The notes under the pieces: model-generated
Databases searched by the model: none
What the model was told of the DNA's origin: nothing
What the model saw: only the letters and a program-made list of their open reading frames with translations
Assembly: GCA_024867545.1 (NCBI GenBank)
Contig: JANFNE010000050.1
Location: 124,001-188,000, forward strand
Direction: 5' to 3'
From: Phytopythium helicoides
Taxonomy: Eukaryota > Oomycota > Peronosporomycetes > Pythiales > Pythiaceae
Length of the DNA stretch: 64,000 bases
Program-made: the position numbers and the translations under genes
Shown: positions 31,901 to 38,293 of the stretch, in pieces
Layout of the letters: every line of letters begins with the position of its first letter
Position numbering within the stretch: position 1 is the stretch's first letter

Positions 31901-32196
31901 TCAGTCACGTACACTTTGTTGCTGTGAGTACGCCCAAATGTCATTGTCTGTGGAGTAGGTTCAAGCGGCAAAACTGCGGCTTTATGGCGCGACGCTCGAC
32001 GCAGCCACTTTTCCGCCGCCCTGCTAGCGTGAGCAGATCGCTCCCGGTCGGACCCCAGAGAGGGGTGAGCGCCTTCACTCGTGGGCTCCCTGGGGGCGGC
32101 AGCCACTTCGTTGCCTCGACGATTGCTCTCGCAGGTAGCAAAGAAACCCTGAGCGCCTGTTTGGCCGGGGGTTTCAGGCACAACTGCAGCTGGCAT
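22996..32196 (-). CDS. Four-repeat cyclic-nucleotide-gated-like cation channel, 3066 residues
   Basis: One uninterrupted 9.2-kb exon. Four units of six transmembrane helices plus pore loop plus C-linker/cyclic-nucleotide-binding-like fold follow one another at about residues 157-690, 775-1260, 1319-1760 and 2320-2810. Pore signatures are LLGYSDV (~465), GVGYGDI (~1025), LVGSYDI (~1535) and TVFYGDI (~2582). S4-like helices carry spaced Arg (RLTRLLRLRRVPSLL in II; RIVKIVRVYRL in I). CNBD IV keeps a full phosphate-binding cassette (FFGELALLYGIARQET) and CNBD III a good one (LFGEVSFFLQDQRRIAT). CNBDs I and II have lost the key Gly-Glu. A Gly13 run joins I to II, a 550-residue basic linker joins III to IV, and an acidic tail ends the protein. 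One chain could form a pseudo-tetramer in a membrane; ion and ligand are unknown. Confidence 0.9.
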   Translation of the reverse strand: MPAAVVPETPGQTGAQGFFATCESNRRGNEVAAAPREPTSEGAHPSLGSDRERSAHASRAAEKWLRRASRHKAAVLPLEPTPQTMTFGRTHSNKVYVTDAESTGAGPSAKLVENASPRSRGPGAAFVPIKRVEFFPKTRKRRWMKVVRLPYMSLRRWILYPLKKQYERQVSWSTRQTIAVAIRFFAALYVFFSVPFRIGFLYSPFASHHHNWTEDLTVFSALDVLADIVGVYEFYELLRLYRDSFSQLAASVDFELGKKMWRETVKTRASSKMMGGSHSVALKPQWTLATIGANTGATVENSAGSRSRRGHDHEVHWAQVIKRTKRMLVVGLEAVAIIPFEIVPLASRNYNALHLARIVKIVRVYRLINCVERFLRIYSEHWWARRLSHTGISTLVRNIGVGVGLVHWIACGYMMLAHFRCGVAFELCNPNEETSWVIRDHLVGAWTTRKYARALYWASRTFVLLGYSDVTPVSSVETLYVIVVQIIGAVFSSSILALFLFIFRHRSARHSTFLAHVDNAREYMKSQSLPRELRQKVAAFFNYTWQTHHSLDSEEALHHLPKHLQSKIVATLKASRVKQVCFLMKESTEFINLLALSLRRRVYSPNDHIIEPKINAKMFFVINGTVLLCAFDGSNSKECQTGDFFADSCLLAPEAYEEKAIAKTFCELYVLEKTHFDEVLAHFYRGNEGEARARMTEVLDKYATQLRKTKQLLGLRGGGGGGGGGGGGGESARSSGFMLSSHDVGRGADSGAALATKNRPAAIAWYLPGSVVRMRWNLLGLLGTLYVAFEVPYFAAFISSRHAAHVFTVHQQLGVRYVITLLIELLFGVDIILRARFFAYVDPIVMLPVTDPEMIFTAYKYDGGFWIDMIAWLPVGLILESVDSLARSYSWWFRLTRLLRLRRVPSLLKDLVEYHGMSSKFHFVLLLMLGVGLMLHAVGCIWFEMAWIFQPNADLHHDANSALSRAHCLEMATLFQNCSWVIFDCYGQVRSEFPVYNETNTHYRGPFAYLRSVYWAVVALTGVGYGDILAFSTAETYFAALWIFVGALVNFGVIGAMSSTLTSLTASQHHHVEKINALNTIMEHLAISEDLRREIRQFYQHQFHRRKKAYESQLLSHLPEQLCYEISTLLHADATKRVPLFDSASLEFLEEVTGKFRHRTYQNGETICIEGDVCREFIVLLYGRINLYAQGRKVPVRALHDGDCYGVSEFLTKRAHSVTLVAASAIEASVMTRDQFDVVQRKFEDDYKDIRDEALQIWVEDQARLKRVLVNLERLKLQTHVMHTPSLFYTRDQLVVANGDGKSSTQTVHESPEAVRTRVASAWNSLFAALNIYNAFFIVFRICFHSHLHFSATTYAGIAVTDIFCDICFALDIYLRLYYFDVVDPSAAWENLRQRKEIALHYRYSRRFKRDVMASLPFLVFSNSLPLVSSLCRIPRLLRITDLWVLLDEWIVLIQQRFASRNVSSYLSPLKLAIIFVLIAHYAGCIFFLISEWECHDDDYCWIESDHLIHTYHESLPSLYIRSFYWALTTLTLVGSYDIVPRRMVGTLWATLTCLACTFIMGHVLDELSTLIMDVDKEVKEHKRRIDGFERFAKEHQLPDALHTRVTAFLDIQFKQTEGRDLHETIHDLSANLKLKLMHEIYGASLLAMPISRLLTHSQINNLALRLQDELFVPGDSIVTEDTLGSRLCILKRGTAAVFWTQSATPVAVLLEGCLFGEVSFFLQDQRRIATVKATTSCDVLYVSKSDWQELWMFNGDASDNQVQKYAQHSIIEWLMERLHGYQQCALRIAHKAKHLLATRSAATANTTNNSKQHHHLHLFGAVTSRSVAPNELSKPGDARDGKSSWHPTRSFPEKRRSSFTMAASPATHLLEKKARYLLAKSDMLAKKYEAMLVGTIQSRRRLSRSFRESQRRSGSELTGRRPSFNMSGRYTTSRAAANTSNAAHSSTSSSATYRLFIQQFIVMVNPINRHLRDSMDDNAVRNLENECWSRFKYLGAVHEVADNVMKALSSDILTAVPSSTYSKETASSNVHSTMRRPSAIRRTRSVAARRKAGVRITQIVKVSSFAGNDLGPEGAMNALKMQANLLAMETHGNIGNDAGHKSTARADGAMTGMFDVRGGDRARRFSRLMDANVRRLAANKRIANEIEHIHRRYSLPEFNTSYFRSVKHEEEQQMSIRRSLAHGIQGALHEAPGVNFEILQRAQRPKFAALFRLYRTYYTWRRNRKKDGSVVMPSPRGGLSPRTSSIRALVNWTSQRGLLNKKSVERGNHFSPRGALSKLSAASIRRWSSSTNVFASSSALDSEGEYRTHEFQQLMTRLGKIWDLIMLSISLYHFLVTPFKVCFSSGLVKIPSVQLDAWAAWEYFLDIICLLDIGYKVRRSIQASHALGIQRQMQEHQKNREKKRIPWSPYTMMVKINLAVAAYPAFWFDVVALLPLEILALVLAPARHERFPNEWQLLWLLRLNRTLFSMRINHLTDQLFQFIVYDIKLPVSEDALVFARSIITYIVLGHFIACCWFIISERSYNVYGYSWLSTSGMLTTSETSSSGHSSSSSIDLDHVSVLRKYLRSLDYALQSITTVFYGDIYAMNLPEVIAEMLINVWSIYIYGSLVGAHGRLLQEHSRKRATFEQNLFEMQHYLVQNDIPKKLKKQIKQYYARMWRRWQGEGEFSAIEQLSRSLYRDVVYTTLRRFAWQVGIFHSMDVYFLQALLVALQYVVCSEGEEIVMIGDVDRSMYFIANGRVLVKQELAESTREKGEFFGELALLYGIARQETCVALTVAELYRLDHEPYERVLMDFPDYRARNKLEWTTDAKPPPLANALQRFLRTRMDKTRVDRSGSVVAQSNNVEARRLSAVLGVSPVVPPLSLESTISVTVAAAIGSSRKTEVDSNIDAAIDSEVVEKEVPHSYVYHATMTLLSSLSQLDSLEAKHILASGRVGARRHLRKAVGVTIASARVKNEQRALSSALDGRDSAKADDLPPLDNDNGVRKFSVTTYSVPTPRSGPSSPRMPRTSSARRLELLTRTSKGPQLHDMLSESYHDAGLDDKPSGNEEDSDDDNDDDVRAAI
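30011..30049 (-). repeat. GGN trinucleotide run encoding 13 Gly in the channel
   Basis: Eight GGT-type and five GGC-type codons in a row (CCA and CCG on the plus strand) between repeats I and II of the channel. It is a flexible linker and a likely length polymorphism. Confidence 0.95.
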
Positions 32197-32477
32197 GACG
32201 CTGTGACGGCGTCACTCTGCGCACAAACCGACAGGCTTGAAAATGGTGCGGCGCCGCTTCAAGCGCATTTGAGTGTTGTACATTCCTGAACCATGTCCAA
32301 GAATACTGTGGCCGTCCCATGTGCAACCGAAACCCCGCACTGCGTATCATGTGATCATGAGCAACTTGCTCAACATCCAACATCGATTAAGCGCACTCCG
32401 ATAAAAGTGAACCTGACCCGGTACTGCGAGCCACCGAATTGAGGACGAAGTTTGTTTGTCAATTACAAGAAATTGTA
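32197..32477. other. Upstream region of the channel gene
   Basis: 281 bp between the start of the channel (minus strand) and the outer end of the tannase inverted repeat. It must hold the channel promoter. I could not assign elements. Confidence 0.35.
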
Positions 32478-32534
32478 TGCATTGACGAAACAACATTAAA
32501 CGAGGCAAAATGCATCTCGCACCACTCACACACT

Positions 32535-34433
32535 CTAACCCTCGATCGGCGTGTACGGGTTGAAGAAGTCCTGGCCCAGCCAGTACGCCGTCTTGTTGGT
32601 GTACAGCGCGTCGCCGGCCTCGAAGTTGGCGGCATCGTTGATATCGCCCGTGCCAATGTACTTGGCCACCTTCGGGTACGGGTACAAGGGACGAGTGACC
32701 GTCGAGTCCGACGATCCCGACGATCCGCTTGCCTCATCGCTCTCAAGGCGACGGGCAGACGGGGCACCAGATCCACTCGTGCTCACCCACTGACCGAAAC
32801 CCGCTGCCGAGTCCGAGGTCGACGCCGTACTGGCGATGACCTCGTATGGAGCCACCCCAGCCTCCACCCACTGCATCATCGCCGTCACAAAGTCAACAGC
32901 TGACGGGCCTTCACCACCGTTGCAGTGGTAAACGCCAGGGAGGAGGTACAGACGCTCAAAGTCATCAACAATATCCTCGCCCATCGTCGCCTGCAAGGCC
33001 TCGTGGAACGCGATCGACGTGCGGGGAGAGATATGAGGGTCAGCCCATCCGTGCCACAGGATAAGCTTGCGGCCAGCTTCGTAGAACGCCGACAGGTCGG
33101 GGCTAACAGCATCGAAGAGTGGGTGACGGGGACGCAGAAGCTCGATGGTAGCATTGTCGAAGACGAAGTCGCTCAGCGTGAAGTTGTCACCAGGGTAGTC
33201 CTCGAAGATGAGGTACTTGATCGCAGCCAGCGATGCTGTCGTACTCAGTAGGTTCGCCGGACTTGAGCCCCCAACAAAAACACCGGACCAGCCGAGCTCC
33301 GAGCCGTACTGCTCCTCGCCAACTGTGAGGTGGTAGCCACTATCCGGATCAATTGGGCCAGTGTAAAACTTGGTGATGGCTTCCACCTCGGCAGTCGTCA
33401 GACACGTCGAGTTGTCCGTCACATCCGAGGCACACTCGATGCTCGAGACATCAAAGCTGCAAAGGCGAGGGTCGCTCAGTAAACCGTCCTCCAGTCCATC
33501 GAGAGCATCGCACGCACTCACGACGGCCTCGTGAATGATCGTAAGGCGATCAGCCGCCACGATCAGTTCGCCCTCGTCGTTGGTATTGCTAAGGGAGAGC
33601 CACGCGTGGTGGAAACTGTTCTGGAACGTGAACAGCATGGCAGGAGCACCAGCAATGATACCATCAAAGTCATCGGGGTACCGAAGCGCTTCCATGACGG
33701 CCTCGCGACCACCATCGGAGCAGCCGTTGAAGTACGCGTACTCCTGCTCCTGACCGTAGTAGGCGAGGATGAGCTTCTTGGCGACCTGAGCCGTCTGGTG
33801 TTGCGCGAGGTACGCAAACGCGATGCGCTTGTCTTCTTCGAGACCGAACACACCGTCGGTGTTACCATCCATGTCCGTGCCACCGAAGGCGAAGTTGCCA
33901 TTAGCGACTTCCTCATTCCCTTCAGCAGCACCAGGACTAAGACTGATGCTGCCACAGAGGCCGCTGCATCCGACTTGCATGTAACGTTGGGTCCAGGTAG
34001 ACACCGGCAGCATGATCTGCCAACCAACGGCGGGAGGGAGTTCGCCCGTCACCGAGCAGTAGCTGATACCGTCGCTCGTGGTGACCTCAGCGGCCGTGAT
34101 GTTGCTGCCGCTTCCACCGATGTCTGTGAGGTCGACGGTAAGAAGGTCGGCACAGTCTATGACGGGTTCGACGACTGCAAGAGTCGTGGCGGAACCGCCG
34201 TCCGTGGAGGTCGATCCGGCGACAGAGGCAGCGGTGCTGTCGGCGGTGCTGGCGGCAGTGCTGTCGGTAGTGCTGGCAGCGGCATCGGAAACATCTGCGT
34301 CGGCGCCAGTGGATGCCGACGTGCCGGAGCTGAACTGACTGTCACAGTCCACGGCACGACGGGCGTCCACGAGGCTGTTGGCGATGGCGAATGCCGCAAG
34401 CGCGGCCACGAGTGTCGGCTTGATTACGAGCAT
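32535..34433 (-). CDS. Secreted tannase/feruloyl esterase family protein, copy 1
   Basis: 632 residues, single exon, with an N-terminal signal peptide (MLVIKPTLVAALAAFAIANS) and then a Ser/Thr/Asp-rich linker of about 60 residues. The catalytic domain belongs to the tannase/feruloyl esterase family (alpha/beta hydrolase): nucleophile in GCSDGGRE (Ser239), acid in GWADPHIS (Asp465), His503 in GVYHC. The Cys next to Ser and the Cys after His fit the CS-D-HC pattern of this family. It would hydrolyse ester-linked phenolics such as gallates or hydroxycinnamates outside the cell; the true substrate is not predictable. Near-identical to copy 2 (differences include Ala-Asp/Ala-Asn in the linker and Thr/Ser in LLTVDL). 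Divergent from copy 2 across the palindrome centre. Confidence 0.9.
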   Translation of the reverse strand: MLVIKPTLVAALAAFAIANSLVDARRAVDCDSQFSSGTSASTGADADVSDAAASTTDSTAASTADSTAASVAGSTSTDGGSATTLAVVEPVIDCADLLTVDLTDIGGSGSNITAAEVTTSDGISYCSVTGELPPAVGWQIMLPVSTWTQRYMQVGCSGLCGSISLSPGAAEGNEEVANGNFAFGGTDMDGNTDGVFGLEEDKRIAFAYLAQHQTAQVAKKLILAYYGQEQEYAYFNGCSDGGREAVMEALRYPDDFDGIIAGAPAMLFTFQNSFHHAWLSLSNTNDEGELIVAADRLTIIHEAVVSACDALDGLEDGLLSDPRLCSFDVSSIECASDVTDNSTCLTTAEVEAITKFYTGPIDPDSGYHLTVGEEQYGSELGWSGVFVGGSSPANLLSTTASLAAIKYLIFEDYPGDNFTLSDFVFDNATIELLRPRHPLFDAVSPDLSAFYEAGRKLILWHGWADPHISPRTSIAFHEALQATMGEDIVDDFERLYLLPGVYHCNGGEGPSAVDFVTAMMQWVEAGVAPYEVIASTASTSDSAAGFGQWVSTSGSGAPSARRLESDEASGSSGSSDSTVTRPLYPYPKVAKYIGTGDINDAANFEAGDALYTNKTAYWLGQDFFNPYTPIEG

Positions 34434-34499
34434 CGATCACCGAGAGAGCTTGAGAGCTGGAGATCTTGAGTGAGTGGTGTGCAGAGGTAGGAGAAAAGC

Positions 34500-34506
34500 G
34501 GAATGG
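34500..34506 (-). promoter_or_regulatory. Oomycete initiator-like motif CCATTCC for tannase copy 1
   Basis: CCATTCC followed by GCTTTTCTCC on the minus strand, 67 bp before the ATG. It fits the oomycete initiator YCAYTYY with a pyrimidine-rich flanking element. The surrounding ~36 nt (CAAGTCCTGCCACGTTACCA and following) are conserved in copies 1, 2 and 4. Confidence 0.6.
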
Positions 34507-34604
34507 TAACGTGGCAGGACTTGCGAGAACGTTGCAGTGATCGGGCGGACGCTGCGGAAAGGCCTTTGCGACGATTACGTGGTCGTAAAGTGGATTTCGT
34601 AGAC

Positions 34605-35871
34605 AGATCCCAGCCCGAGCAAGGACTACATTGCTGCAAAAGCATGGTGAACATGCAATCACGATCTCACGGCTATCCTAAATGTCCAACGCAGCGTGTC
34701 GTTGAGTGTGGTGTTGTTTGTCTTGCTCTGTTGTACGATGGCCTTCTCGTCGGCGGTGGTATGCAGTTACTGCCTCGAAAGGGTATCTATTCCATTATCA
34801 CTTGTCACGAGCTGAGAGTACATATGACGCCGAGCGAAACAAAGGACTTCTCCTTTGAGACAACGTAGATAGAGGTTTTAGGACTTACATTCGCAGCTCC
34901 ATCTATCAATTACCCGCAGGATCTAAGGTTTTTAGGGTACAAGGGAACGTTTGGAAACCAAGTCAAGACTTTCTGAGCCTGGGCATCCGTACATTTAGCT
35001 ACAAATTATATGCTGAGTACTTTGAGTGCTGACGCTCGTTCTCCTTTGATCGTGCTTTTCAGCACGCCCGACAGTGCCAGCTAGGAGATCCTTGGGCGAG
35101 CCCTTCAACTAGGACCGAAATACCCCTCCCCATCTTGGCGGAAGGGATCCATTCAGAGTCTGCGTGCACATGATAGAGTCGGTTTCTGCTGCAGAGCCTT
35201 TGTAGGATCCAGACTCACTCACTATCGTATTTGCGGGTGTCAACAGTTGGAGTATTTGATTATAGCCCTCGATCCGAAGCTATCCGTTCTCGTTGAGGAC
35301 AACTTCGGTGGCAGCGAGACATACCGTGTTAAAGCCGGTTTGCCGTCTGCAATGTCGTGCCACGAATATCTGGTACTAACTAACTCTGTCCAACCTGAGC
35401 GTTTTGCTTTTGTGGTCAGAGTTGCTGTCTGAATAAGCGTTCATGGAGCGAGGATAACCTTGTGTGCGTAGAATCTACAGCAGAGTTCGGCACTGGTGCG
35501 ACAGAATGACCGACACTGATAGACAAAGCGAACGAGACCGGTGTAGTCTACCTACACCGTGTAGACAAGTTCGTAAGATCAATCCCGGACAAGGTCTCCG
35601 TACAGCATTGCAGATGCAGAGCCGTACACCATTCAATGTCTCAATTTGACACAATCCGCTGAGATAGGGGTGGAACCTCACTGTACACTACGTTGGTGGT
35701 GTAATACAGCATCGTAGAAGTAACGAATTGATGGGATGGGCCTTCAAGGCCCATCCCATCAATTCGTTACTTTCTACAATGCTGCGTTAGACAGTTCGGA
35801 TGCAGCAAGATCAGGAACTCGACTGCTCATATGCTTATCATGCACCGGTAGGCAACTCCGACGCGGTGCCT
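34605..35871. other. Spacer of the tannase palindrome
   Basis: 1.27 kb of unique sequence between the arms with no convincing gene. It contains a foldback element (35707-35784). Short open frames of about 60-70 residues look random. Confidence 0.5.
35707..35784. repeat. Hairpin/foldback element with 27-nt perfect arms
   Basis: Arms 35718-35744 and 35746-35772 are perfectly complementary around a single C (centre GGGCCTTCAAGGCCC). The pairing continues outward with one bulge to CAGCAT...ATGCTG. Total span is 78 bp, compatible with a miniature foldback element or a strong RNA hairpin. No target duplication is evident. Confidence 0.85.
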
Positions 35872-35969
35872 ATCTACAAAATCCACTTTACGACCACGTA
35901 ATCGTCGCAAAGGCCTTTCCGCAGCGTCCGCCCGATCACTGCAACGTTCTCGCAAGTCCTGCCACGTTA

Positions 35970-35976
35970 CCATTCC
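35970..35976 (+). promoter_or_regulatory. Oomycete initiator-like motif CCATTCC for tannase copy 2
   Basis: Mirror of the element at 34500-34506: CCATTCC then GCTTTTCTCC, 67 bp before the ATG at 36043. Confidence 0.6.
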
Positions 35977-36042
35977 GCTTTTCTCCTACCTCTGCACACC
36001 ACTCACTCAAGATCTCCAGCTCTCAAGCTCTCTCGGTGATCG

Positions 36043-37941
36043 ATGCTCGTAATCAAGCCGACACTCGTGGCCGCGCTTGCGGCATTCGCCATCGCCAACA
36101 GCCTCGTGGACGCCCGTCGTGCCGTGGACTGTGACAGTCAGTTCAGCTCCGGCACGTCGGCATCCACTGGCGCCAACGCAGATGTTTCCGATGCCGCTGC
36201 CAGCACTACCGACAGCACTGCCGCCAGCACCGCCGACAGCACCGCTGCCTCTGTCGCCGGATCGACCTCCACGGACGGCAGTTCCGCCACGACTCTTGCA
36301 GTCGTCGAACCCGTCATCGACTGTGCCGACCTTCTTTCCGTCGACCTCACAGACATCGGTGGAAGCGGCAGCAACATCACGGCCGCTGAGGTCACCACGA
36401 GCGACGGTATCAGCTACTGCTCGGTGACGGGCGAACTCCCTCCCGCCGTTGGTTGGCAGATCATGCTGCCGGTGTCTACCTGGACCCAACGTTACATGCA
36501 AGTCGGATGCAGCGGCCTCTGTGGCAGCATCAGTCTTAGTCCTGGTGCTGCTGAAGGGAATGAGGAAGTCGCTAATGGCAACTTCGCCTTCGGTGGCACG
36601 GACATGGATGGTAACACCGACGGTGTGTTCGGTCTCGAAGAAGACAAGCGCATCGCGTTTGCGTACCTCGCGCAACACCAGACGGCTCAGGTCGCCAAGA
36701 AGCTCATCCTCGCCTACTACGGTCAGGAGCAGGAGTACGCGTACTTCAACGGCTGCTCCGATGGTGGTCGCGAGGCCGTCATGGAAGCGCTTCGGTACCC
36801 CGATGACTTTGATGGTATCATTGCTGGTGCTCCTGCCATGCTGTTCACGTTCCAGAACAGTTTCCACCACGCGTGGCTCTCCCTTAGCAATACCAACGAC
36901 GAGGGCGAACTGATCGTGGCGGCTGATCGCCTTACGATCATTCACGAGGCCGTCGTGAGTGCGTGCGATGCTCTCGATGGACTGGAGGACGGTTTACTGA
37001 GCGACCCTCGCCTTTGCAGCTTTGATGTCTCGAGCATCGAGTGTGCCTCGGATGTGACGGACAACTCGACGTGTCTGACGACTGCCGAGGTGGAAGCCAT
37101 CACCAAGTTTTACACTGGCCCAATTGATCCGGATAGTGGCTACCACCTCACAGTTGGCGAGGAGCAGTACGGCTCGGAGCTCGGCTGGTCCGGTGTTTTT
37201 GTTGGGGGCTCAAGTCCGGCGAACCTACTGAGTACGACAGCATCGCTGGCTGCGATCAAGTACCTCATCTTCGAGGACTACCCTGGTGACAACTTCACGC
37301 TGAGCGACTTCGTCTTCGACAATGCTACCATCGAGCTTCTGCGTCCCCGTCACCCACTCTTCGATGCTGTTAGCCCCGACCTGTCGGCGTTCTACGAAGC
37401 TGGCCGCAAGCTTATCCTGTGGCACGGATGGGCTGACCCTCATATCTCTCCCCGCACGTCGATCGCGTTCCACGAGGCCTTGCAGGCGACGATGGGCGAG
37501 GATATTGTTGATGACTTTGAGCGTCTGTACCTCCTCCCTGGCGTTTACCACTGCAACGGTGGTGAAGGCCCGTCAGCTGTTGACTTTGTGACGGCGATGA
37601 TGCAGTGGGTGGAGGCTGGGGTGGCTCCATACGAGGTCATCGCCAGTACGGCGTCGACCTCGGACTCGGCAGCGGGTTTCGGTCAGTGGGTGAGCACGAG
37701 TGGATCTGGTGCCCCGTCTGCCCGTCGCCTTGAGAGCGATGAGGCAAGCGGATCGTCGGGATCGTCGGACTCGACGGTCACTCGTCCCTTGTACCCGTAC
37801 CCGAAGGTGGCCAAGTACATTGGCACGGGCGATATCAACGATGCCGCCAACTTCGAGGCCGGCGACGCGCTGTACACCAACAAGACGGCGTACTGGCTGG
37901 GCCAGGACTTCTTCAACCCGTACACGCCGATCGAGGGTTAG
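36043..37941 (+). CDS. Secreted tannase/feruloyl esterase family protein, copy 2
   Basis: 632 residues, the mirror copy of copy 1, with the same signal peptide, linker and triad (Ser239, Asp465, His503). Only a handful of residues differ (GANAD, GSSATT, LLSVDL). Both copies keep full frames, so both are probably active. Either the inversion-duplication is very recent or the arms exchange sequence by conversion. The C-terminal portion is Ser/Gly-rich before the conserved end FFNPYTPIEG. Confidence 0.9.
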   Translation: MLVIKPTLVAALAAFAIANSLVDARRAVDCDSQFSSGTSASTGANADVSDAAASTTDSTAASTADSTAASVAGSTSTDGSSATTLAVVEPVIDCADLLSVDLTDIGGSGSNITAAEVTTSDGISYCSVTGELPPAVGWQIMLPVSTWTQRYMQVGCSGLCGSISLSPGAAEGNEEVANGNFAFGGTDMDGNTDGVFGLEEDKRIAFAYLAQHQTAQVAKKLILAYYGQEQEYAYFNGCSDGGREAVMEALRYPDDFDGIIAGAPAMLFTFQNSFHHAWLSLSNTNDEGELIVAADRLTIIHEAVVSACDALDGLEDGLLSDPRLCSFDVSSIECASDVTDNSTCLTTAEVEAITKFYTGPIDPDSGYHLTVGEEQYGSELGWSGVFVGGSSPANLLSTTASLAAIKYLIFEDYPGDNFTLSDFVFDNATIELLRPRHPLFDAVSPDLSAFYEAGRKLILWHGWADPHISPRTSIAFHEALQATMGEDIVDDFERLYLLPGVYHCNGGEGPSAVDFVTAMMQWVEAGVAPYEVIASTASTSDSAAGFGQWVSTSGSGAPSARRLESDEASGSSGSSDSTVTRPLYPYPKVAKYIGTGDINDAANFEAGDALYTNKTAYWLGQDFFNPYTPIEG

Positions 37942-37998
37942 AGTGTGTGAGTGGTGCGAGATGCATTTTGCCTCGTTTAATGTTGTTTCGTCAATGCA

Positions 37999-38293
37999 AA
38001 TACATCGTTCTGGTCACGAATCCTGGTAAGACATACGTGTCATTCCAGGTACTATTGGCGCAAGAGGTTTGTGTTTTGAGTGCTCCTCTCACTAGGTTGG
38101 GTTGGCGCTAGGCTCTTGCTTCTCAGGGTATGATCAAACTGAGCTTTAATCAAGTGCGCTTGGAGACTACAGCAGAAGTTTGATAGCGGTGTGTTCGCTC
38201 CAAGCTCTTGCTTGGGTGGTTCAACGGAAAGATCTCCGGATCATAATATGACCAAAACGATCCATTTGCACTGACGAAGCGATAGCATTATTT
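37999..38293. other. Convergent spacer between tannase copies 2 and 3
   Basis: About 300 bp; I see nothing in it beyond presumed 3' flanks. Confidence 0.4.

Larger units (their letters stand above)
32478..34604. repeat. Left arm of a 2.1-kb inverted repeat (tannase copy 1)
   Basis: Mirror image of 35872-37998: every left position p matches right position 70476 - p. The arms contain the whole gene plus promoter and 3' flank and differ at only a few bases. The spacer is about 1.27 kb. Homology ends cleanly on both sides. Confidence 0.95.
35872..37998. repeat. Right arm of the 2.1-kb inverted repeat (tannase copy 2)
   Basis: See 32478-34604. Homology at the outer end stops just past GTTTCGTCAATGCA, and at the inner end at TCTAC. 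Confidence 0.95.

Noticed and set aside
33531..34469. 312-residue antisense frames opposite the tannase genes (also 36007-36945 and 40983-41900)
   Set aside because: They mirror the catalytic genes in each copy and have no recognisable domain. Conservation follows the sense gene.
32535..37941. Palindrome as a pure assembly artefact
   Set aside because: The arms differ at several bases and residues, and each joins different flanking sequence. Long reads would still be the proper proof.
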